Shown: piece by piece, positions 25,720 to 29,984 of the stretch
How the letters are laid out: each line of letters starts with the position of its first letter
How positions within the stretch are numbered: position 1 is the first letter of the stretch
NCBI GenBank assembly: GCA_964473745.1
Contig: CAYYQE010000017.1
Coordinates: 1-29,984 of the forward strand
Reading direction: 5' to 3'
Origin: JABJMC01 sp964473745
Lineage (GTDB): Bacteria > Patescibacteriota > Gracilibacteria > UBA1369 > UBA12473
DNA: 29,984 bases
Translations under genes and position numbers: made by a program
The notes under the pieces: generated by a model
Databases searched by the model: none
Told to the model about the DNA's origin: nothing
What the model saw: only the letters and a program-made list of their open reading frames with translations

Positions 25720-25748
25720 ATGACTAGGCCGCGTTTTTGAGATACAAT
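25720..25748 (+). promoter_or_regulatory. Promoter of the pgi-tkt operon
   Basis: A weak -35 (ATGACT, 25720-25725), a 17-base spacer and a -10 TACAAT (25743-25748) place transcription start near 25755, only about 16 bases before the pgi ATG. It is divergent from the pilus promoter. Confidence 0.45.
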
Positions 25749-25770
25749 CGTGAAGCCTTAATTTTCTTCC

Positions 25771-26958
25771 ATGATTTCTTTTGATTTTCGCAATATTCAC
25801 GCTCTTCCAAAGGCTCACGGTGTTTTGGAGGACGAATTTACTGGTACAGCGGACCGAATCCCTTCTTATCTAGAAAAGATTGAAGCCCGAGACCAGGGGT
25901 TTTATAAGGTTATAGATGATGAGAAAATGGTAATAGCCATTGAGAAATTTGTGGAAAAATCCGCTGATCGTTTTGATGATATTGTGATTTTGGGGATTGG
26001 GGGCTCAGCCTTAGGCCCTTACTGTTTACTAGAAGCTCTAGGGACTAGTGGCCCACTAATTCATGTTTTGGATAACGTGGACCCGGCCTTTATTGCAGAT
26101 GCCGAGGCTCAATTTAACCTGGAAAAGACCTTATTTATCGTGATTTCCAAATCTGGCAAAACAATCGAAACTCGAGCTCAGTTTTCTTATTTTGAGCAAA
26201 AAGTAAAAGACGCTGACTTGAACCCCGAAGATCATTTTGTTTTTGTTGCTGGCCCGGACACGGATTTTAACCCTGAATTTATTATTCCGGACAATGTCGG
26301 AGGAAGATTTTCGGTTCTGACGAGTGTGGGACTGCTCCCCGCGGCTTTGATGGGCGTAGATATTCGCGCCCTGCTCAAAGGAGCGCAAACTATGCGTGAT
26401 TCTTTTCTTTCGGAAGAATTTGAAACTAATTTGCCTTTTCAGTTGGCCGCGATTCAGTATTTACTCAGCGAAAAAGGAAAAACCCAGCACGTTATGATGC
26501 CTTATTGCCATCGTTTACAAGCTTTTACGGAATGGTGGCGGCAATTACTCGCGGAAAGTATTGGGAAAGAAGGCAAAGGTTTAACCCCTCTCCGTGCTCT
26601 GGGAGTAACTGATCAGCATTCTCAAAATCAACTCTATAACGAAGGTCCGAATGATAAATTTTTGCTAGTAATAAAAGTTGAGGATTTGGGGATTGATCTT
26701 CCAACTTATTTAGATGATCTAACTTTCACTCACTTATTGCACACGGAAATGGAAGGCACCCTGCAATCTTTTACCAAAAACAATCGTCCAAACATCACTC
26801 TAAAAATTGACCAACTTGATGCCGAAACTTTAGGGGCGCTTTTTATGTTATTTGAAGGCGCAACTGCTTTTCTCGGTGAATTTTATGAAATTAATGCCTT
26901 TGACCAACCCGGTGTAGAACTTTCTAAACAAATCACTCTTAAACTTCTTGCTTCATGA
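25771..26958 (+). CDS. pgi: Glucose-6-phosphate isomerase
   Basis: A 395-residue isomerase that interconverts glucose-6-phosphate and fructose-6-phosphate. Sugar-phosphate-binding motifs of the SIS fold are visible: VILGIGGSALGP (72-), VISKSGKTIETRAQ (128-) and the family signature around GLTPLRALGVTDQHSQNQLYNEGP. It is shorter than the 450-550 residues of typical enzymes, with short ends but an intact core. The start follows ATTTTCTTCC with no Shine-Dalgarno sequence. It is joined to tkt by an ATGA overlap. Confidence 0.93.
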   Translation: MISFDFRNIHALPKAHGVLEDEFTGTADRIPSYLEKIEARDQGFYKVIDDEKMVIAIEKFVEKSADRFDDIVILGIGGSALGPYCLLEALGTSGPLIHVLDNVDPAFIADAEAQFNLEKTLFIVISKSGKTIETRAQFSYFEQKVKDADLNPEDHFVFVAGPDTDFNPEFIIPDNVGGRFSVLTSVGLLPAALMGVDIRALLKGAQTMRDSFLSEEFETNLPFQLAAIQYLLSEKGKTQHVMMPYCHRLQAFTEWWRQLLAESIGKEGKGLTPLRALGVTDQHSQNQLYNEGPNDKFLLVIKVEDLGIDLPTYLDDLTFTHLLHTEMEGTLQSFTKNNRPNITLKIDQLDAETLGALFMLFEGATAFLGEFYEINAFDQPGVELSKQITLKLLAS

Positions 26959-28874
26959 CTATCCCTGTTTTTGGCCAACCCCTAACTGAAGAACAGGTAG
27001 GATTTTTCCGTGCTTTCACGAAATCTTGCCGTCACAGTATTTTGGAAATGACTAAAAATTCGCAAAGTGGGCATCCCGGTGGGTCGCTGTCTTCTTTGGA
27101 TTATTTGGCCATGCTTTACACGTTTATTATTAGCCAAACTGGTGACCCAGTAATTGTGTCGCACGGACATATTTCTCCGGCGGTTTACAGTGTTTTGGGC
27201 GAACTGGGCTACATTGACAAAGAAGATGTGGTGACTAATTTTCGTAAAGCAGGAACTATTTGGGAAGGTCATATTACGCGGCATGTCCCCGGCGTTTTAC
27301 TCGGAACCGGCCCCTTAGGAGTAGGGGTTTCAGCAGCAACTGGATTTGCGCTAGCGGAACGTTTAAAAAAATCTAATAAAAAAGTCTACGCTCTGATGGG
27401 CGATGGGGAAACGCAAGAAGGCCAAGTGCACGAAATGATTCATTTTGCGAGGCACTACTCCTTGGATAATTTTGTGCTATTTGTGGATTACAACAAAGTT
27501 CAGTTAACGGCTAGCATCGAGGAGACTTTAAACATTGATATTAAAAAAGTTTTTGAAGCTGGGCACTGGCATGTGATTGAAGCGGATGCGCATGATCCCG
27601 AGGCCATGTGGAAAGCACTTTCAGAAGCTCAAGAAGTGACCTGGAAGCCAGTGGTTATTTTGGGACATTCCATTATGGGCAAAGGCGTAGAAATGATGGA
27701 GCCAGAAGGAGAAGCTTTGCGGCCAACCTGGCATGGGAAAGCTCCCAAACCAGAAGACTCGGTGGAGTCTTTGAAAGCTTTGACTCTGACCCCCGAAGAA
27801 GCCGCTCTTGTTAAAGATTTTATAGCTGATATAAAATGGCGCCCCGAGGATCCAATTTTCCCGGAAGACCTTTCTGAGGTTACTATAAATCTTGGCGATC
27901 CGATTGTTTACGAACCAGGAACGATTAGTGATTGTCGTGGAGCGTATGGGAAGGCTTTACTTGATTTAGCTAAAAACAACCCCCAAGTTCTGGCCCTAAC
28001 CGCAGACTTAGGCGGTTCGGTCATGACTAAATTTGTGCACCAAGAACTCCCGGAACAGCATTTTGAATGTGGGATTGCCGAACAGCATATGGTTTCGGTT
28101 TCGGGGGGCTTAAGTATTGAAGGCTATATTCCTTTTTGTTCAACTTTTGGGGCGTTTATGAGTAGTCGCGCCAAGGATCAAGCCCGGGTAAATGATATTA
28201 ACCGTTGTAATGTAAAAATGGTGTCTACCCACTGCGGACTTTCGGTGGGCGAAGATGGTCCTACCCATCAAGCAATTGATGATGCTGGATCTTTTTTGGG
28301 GATGTTTCACACCATGCCAGTTGAACCTTGTGACGCGAACCAAACTGATCGCATTATTCGATATGTAGCTTCACATTATGGGAATTTTTATGTTCGAATG
28401 GGACGGCACAAAATGCCGGTTATTTTGAAAGAAGATGGATCACTTTTTTACGATGCAGATTATGAATATGTTTACGGTCGCTCGGACATTATTCGCGAAG
28501 GTTCTGATTTAACAATTGTGGCCATTGGGTCAATGGTGAATGAAGCGCTCCAAGCACGAAAAATCTTAGCAGAAACTCGACCAAATATTTCCGTTGAAAT
28601 CGTGGCCGCAACTTCCATTAAACAATTTGACCAGACCTTGTTGAATTCCATTGAAAAAACCGGAAAAGTTTTGACGATCGAAGATCACAACACTTACTCG
28701 GGGTTAGGCGGGCAACTAGCGCGTGCTCTAAAAATACAGGGAATTAATGTTACTGAATTTAAGATGCTCGGAGTTGAGGAGTATCAATTATCAGGAAAAC
28801 ATCACGAACTATACGAGCTAGCCGGCCTCTCTCCGCAAAAAATCGCTACCACTTGTGCGGATCTAGTGGGTTAA
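26955..28874 (+). CDS. tkt: Transketolase
   Basis: A 639-residue full-length enzyme that moves two-carbon units between sugar phosphates in the non-oxidative pentose phosphate pathway using thiamine diphosphate. Visible: the SGHPGGSLSSLD substrate/cofactor loop (38-49), the cofactor motif beginning GDGETQEG (149-156) and ending in Asn180, and in the second half the GIAEQHM glutamate that activates the cofactor and SVGEDGPTHQ. Its start overlaps the pgi stop by four bases (ATGA), so fructose-6-phosphate made by Pgi feeds an enzyme made from the same message. The stop shares bases with that of the converging eIF2B-like gene. Confidence 0.95.
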   Translation: MTIPVFGQPLTEEQVGFFRAFTKSCRHSILEMTKNSQSGHPGGSLSSLDYLAMLYTFIISQTGDPVIVSHGHISPAVYSVLGELGYIDKEDVVTNFRKAGTIWEGHITRHVPGVLLGTGPLGVGVSAATGFALAERLKKSNKKVYALMGDGETQEGQVHEMIHFARHYSLDNFVLFVDYNKVQLTASIEETLNIDIKKVFEAGHWHVIEADAHDPEAMWKALSEAQEVTWKPVVILGHSIMGKGVEMMEPEGEALRPTWHGKAPKPEDSVESLKALTLTPEEAALVKDFIADIKWRPEDPIFPEDLSEVTINLGDPIVYEPGTISDCRGAYGKALLDLAKNNPQVLALTADLGGSVMTKFVHQELPEQHFECGIAEQHMVSVSGGLSIEGYIPFCSTFGAFMSSRAKDQARVNDINRCNVKMVSTHCGLSVGEDGPTHQAIDDAGSFLGMFHTMPVEPCDANQTDRIIRYVASHYGNFYVRMGRHKMPVILKEDGSLFYDADYEYVYGRSDIIREGSDLTIVAIGSMVNEALQARKILAETRPNISVEIVAATSIKQFDQTLLNSIEKTGKVLTIEDHNTYSGLGGQLARALKIQGINVTEFKMLGVEEYQLSGKHHELYELAGLSPQKIATTCADLVG

Positions 28875-29818
28875 AATTTTTGGTCGTCTTTTAATCGCTT
28901 TTCTAACTTTTTATCAAAAATCTCTTTGATTTTCCGAGGCGTGAATATGCCTTTTTCAGTCACAATTTTTTTCATTAATTTCGAAGGAACACGATCGTGC
29001 GAAAACTTAATCCGCTCAAAATCAATTGGCTTACAATAATGTCGTCGCATGTGCACATGGGAATAAACACCCATTTTTTTCTTGGCTTTCCACATACTAA
29101 ATTTAGATGTCACTATAAATAAATAAACCGGCTTTTTCATTAAGTGAAATTGCGAAACAAGCCCGTTTGTGCCGGGATCCATTACAAAATTCATGGTGCT
29201 TTTCAAAGTTAGAGCGCTCAAAAAAACCATATCAATATGATCATCAACGTGCGCAATCATATAAGCCGGCACCACCCGAAAAGGGATCCTTTTTTTGTGA
29301 AGCGCCTCGATGATGGGGCCGGTTTTGTCTGGATCTTGCTCCGCCACAATTACGCGAAAATGTTTACCAGCTTTCTTAAGCGCATTTAGAACTCGGTGAA
29401 TTGTTCGACTATTGTCATGGATCAAAATTTCCTTGCCTTCCACATCAATTTCCAGAGCGTGTTTGACGAGTTGTCTTTCTTCATTGCGCTCCTCTTTAAT
29501 TAAATCCTTTAATTTTTTGAGGAATTTTTTCTTTTTTAAAGGAAAATCTTCGTCGAGATGATGCATTTCTTCGTCGTGGGCTAATTTTAAAATTTCATAA
29601 AAACTATCAATAATAATGGCGAATTTAGGCTCGGTGTTTTTAATAAATTCAGTAAGTTCGGTGAGGGCTTGGTAAAATTTATGGTGATTTTGTCCTTTTA
29701 ACGCCCGCACAGCATCCGCAAAACTTTCGAGAACGAGAATACTTAAATTAGTGCTTCCAATATCTACTTCTACTTCACGGAAAAGTTCAGAAAGCCGGTC
29801 TTGATAAGTTGCGGTCAT
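28871..29818 (-). CDS. eIF2B-alpha/beta/delta-like protein lacking isomerase catalytic residues
   Basis: A 315-residue protein with the helical N-terminal and Rossmann C-terminal layout of the eIF2B/ribose-1,5-bisphosphate isomerase/MtnA superfamily: KEILIHDNSRTIHRVL (129-144), the VIVAEQDPDKTG strand and loop (157-167), and DMVFLSALTLKSTMN to PGTNGL (196-220). In the enzymes the first motif carries a catalytic Cys (HCNS); here it is Asp135. The catalytic Asp of the GAD motif aligns with Leu203. So ribose-1,5-bisphosphate isomerase or MtnA activity is unlikely, and a sugar-phosphate- or nucleotide-sensing role is possible. The charged tail is Lys-rich. The start shares ATGA with the stop of the upstream transporter gene. 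Confidence 0.75.
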   Translation of the reverse strand: MTATYQDRLSELFREVEVDIGSTNLSILVLESFADAVRALKGQNHHKFYQALTELTEFIKNTEPKFAIIIDSFYEILKLAHDEEMHHLDEDFPLKKKKFLKKLKDLIKEERNEERQLVKHALEIDVEGKEILIHDNSRTIHRVLNALKKAGKHFRVIVAEQDPDKTGPIIEALHKKRIPFRVVPAYMIAHVDDHIDMVFLSALTLKSTMNFVMDPGTNGLVSQFHLMKKPVYLFIVTSKFSMWKAKKKMGVYSHVHMRRHYCKPIDFERIKFSHDRVPSKLMKKIVTEKGIFTPRKIKEIFDKKLEKRLKDDQKF

Positions 29819-29984
29819 ACACGAATGGCTAAATAAAGAGAAGAAATAATCAAACTAATAAAAGTGAAGGGCAGTCCGTATTTCATGAATTGAAGAAATG
29901 AAATATGAACGCCATCTTTTTTGGCTAAATCAGCACCAATAATGTTGGCCGAGGCCCCGACTAAGGTCCCATTCCCTCCTAAAC
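29815..29984 (-). CDS. ArsB/NhaD-type ion transporter, C-terminal fragment
   Basis: The last 56 codons of a gene that continues beyond the window. The peptide begins GGNGTLVGASANIIGADLAKK, goes on with ISFLQFMKYGLPFTF and ends in a hydrophobic helix and Arg-Val. The GGNGTLxGASAN motif and the following FLxxxKYGxP are hallmarks of the C-terminal helices of the ArsB/NhaD (ion transporter superfamily) proteins, which export arsenite or exchange sodium for protons. The substrate cannot be told from this piece. Its TGA stop overlaps the start of the eIF2B-like gene. Confidence 0.75.
   Translation of the reverse strand, partial: LGGNGTLVGASANIIGADLAKKDGVHISFLQFMKYGLPFTFISLIISSLYLAIRV

Noticed and set aside
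28871..29818. Ribose-1,5-bisphosphate isomerase or MtnA
   Set aside because: Both catalytic residues are substituted, so only the fold-level family name is supported.
1..29984. UGA read as glycine (code 25)
   Set aside because: TGA ends pgi, the PilW-like gene and the transporter gene exactly at the expected C-termini, and in two of these it forms ATGA overlaps with the next start.
1..29984. CRISPR array, tRNA, rRNA, insertion sequence or prophage
   Set aside because: I saw no regularly spaced repeats with unique spacers, no tRNA or rRNA sequence, and no transposase, integrase or phage gene.

Overview
The window looks like a chromosomal segment of a Candidate Phyla Radiation (Patescibacteria) bacterium, possibly Peregrinibacteria-like; the exact lineage is my inference. 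The reasons are a compact type IV pilus operon typical of these cells, a large secreted protein with S-layer-homology repeats, a Cys-rich zinc-ribbon-type protein of a kind I associate with this radiation, very tight gene packing, and start codons almost never preceded by a Shine-Dalgarno sequence. TGA is used as a stop (pgi, the PilW-like gene and the ArsB-like gene), so the genetic code is standard and not the UGA=Gly code of Gracilibacteria/Absconditabacteria.

Left part (1-6827): a 5'-truncated von Willebrand factor A protein with an acidic collagen-like N-terminal tract is followed by an AAA+ (MoxR/dynein-like) ATPase. Converging on them, with one base between the stops, is a 997-residue pyruvate-phosphate-dikinase relative. 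It has an ATP-grasp and a phospho-histidine domain but no PEP/pyruvate barrel, and about 470 N-terminal residues of unknown type. Divergent overlapping promoters (6849-6890) separate it from a 561-residue Cys-rich protein (6913-8598).

Middle part (8599-14267): a 340-base gap holds a strongly folded element (8653-8762) and a near-consensus promoter. The promoter drives a 1351-residue secreted protein with ten CARDB repeats and two S-layer-homology modules, ended by a clear terminator. Facing it is a secreted subtilisin-type protease.

Minus-strand housekeeping group (14365-16573): lgt, zupT and a DnaQ-like exonuclease with a putative sliding-clamp-binding tail.

Type IV pilus operon (25639 down to 16673, minus strand): pilB, pilC, a FimT/GspH-like pseudopilin, a PilV-like minor pilin carrying a seven-repeat LVIVD propeller (interrupted by a one-base frameshift), PilW-like, PilX-like, a PilM-PilN fusion, PilO, a 69-residue membrane protein, the main pilin and a terminator. 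It has a good promoter at its head. No pilT or prepilin peptidase gene is seen here.

Right part (25771-29984): pgi and tkt form a plus-strand sugar-phosphate operon. It converges, with shared stop bases, on an eIF2B-like protein that lacks the catalytic residues of its enzyme relatives. Upstream of that, cut by the window edge, is the C-terminus of an ArsB/NhaD-type transporter.
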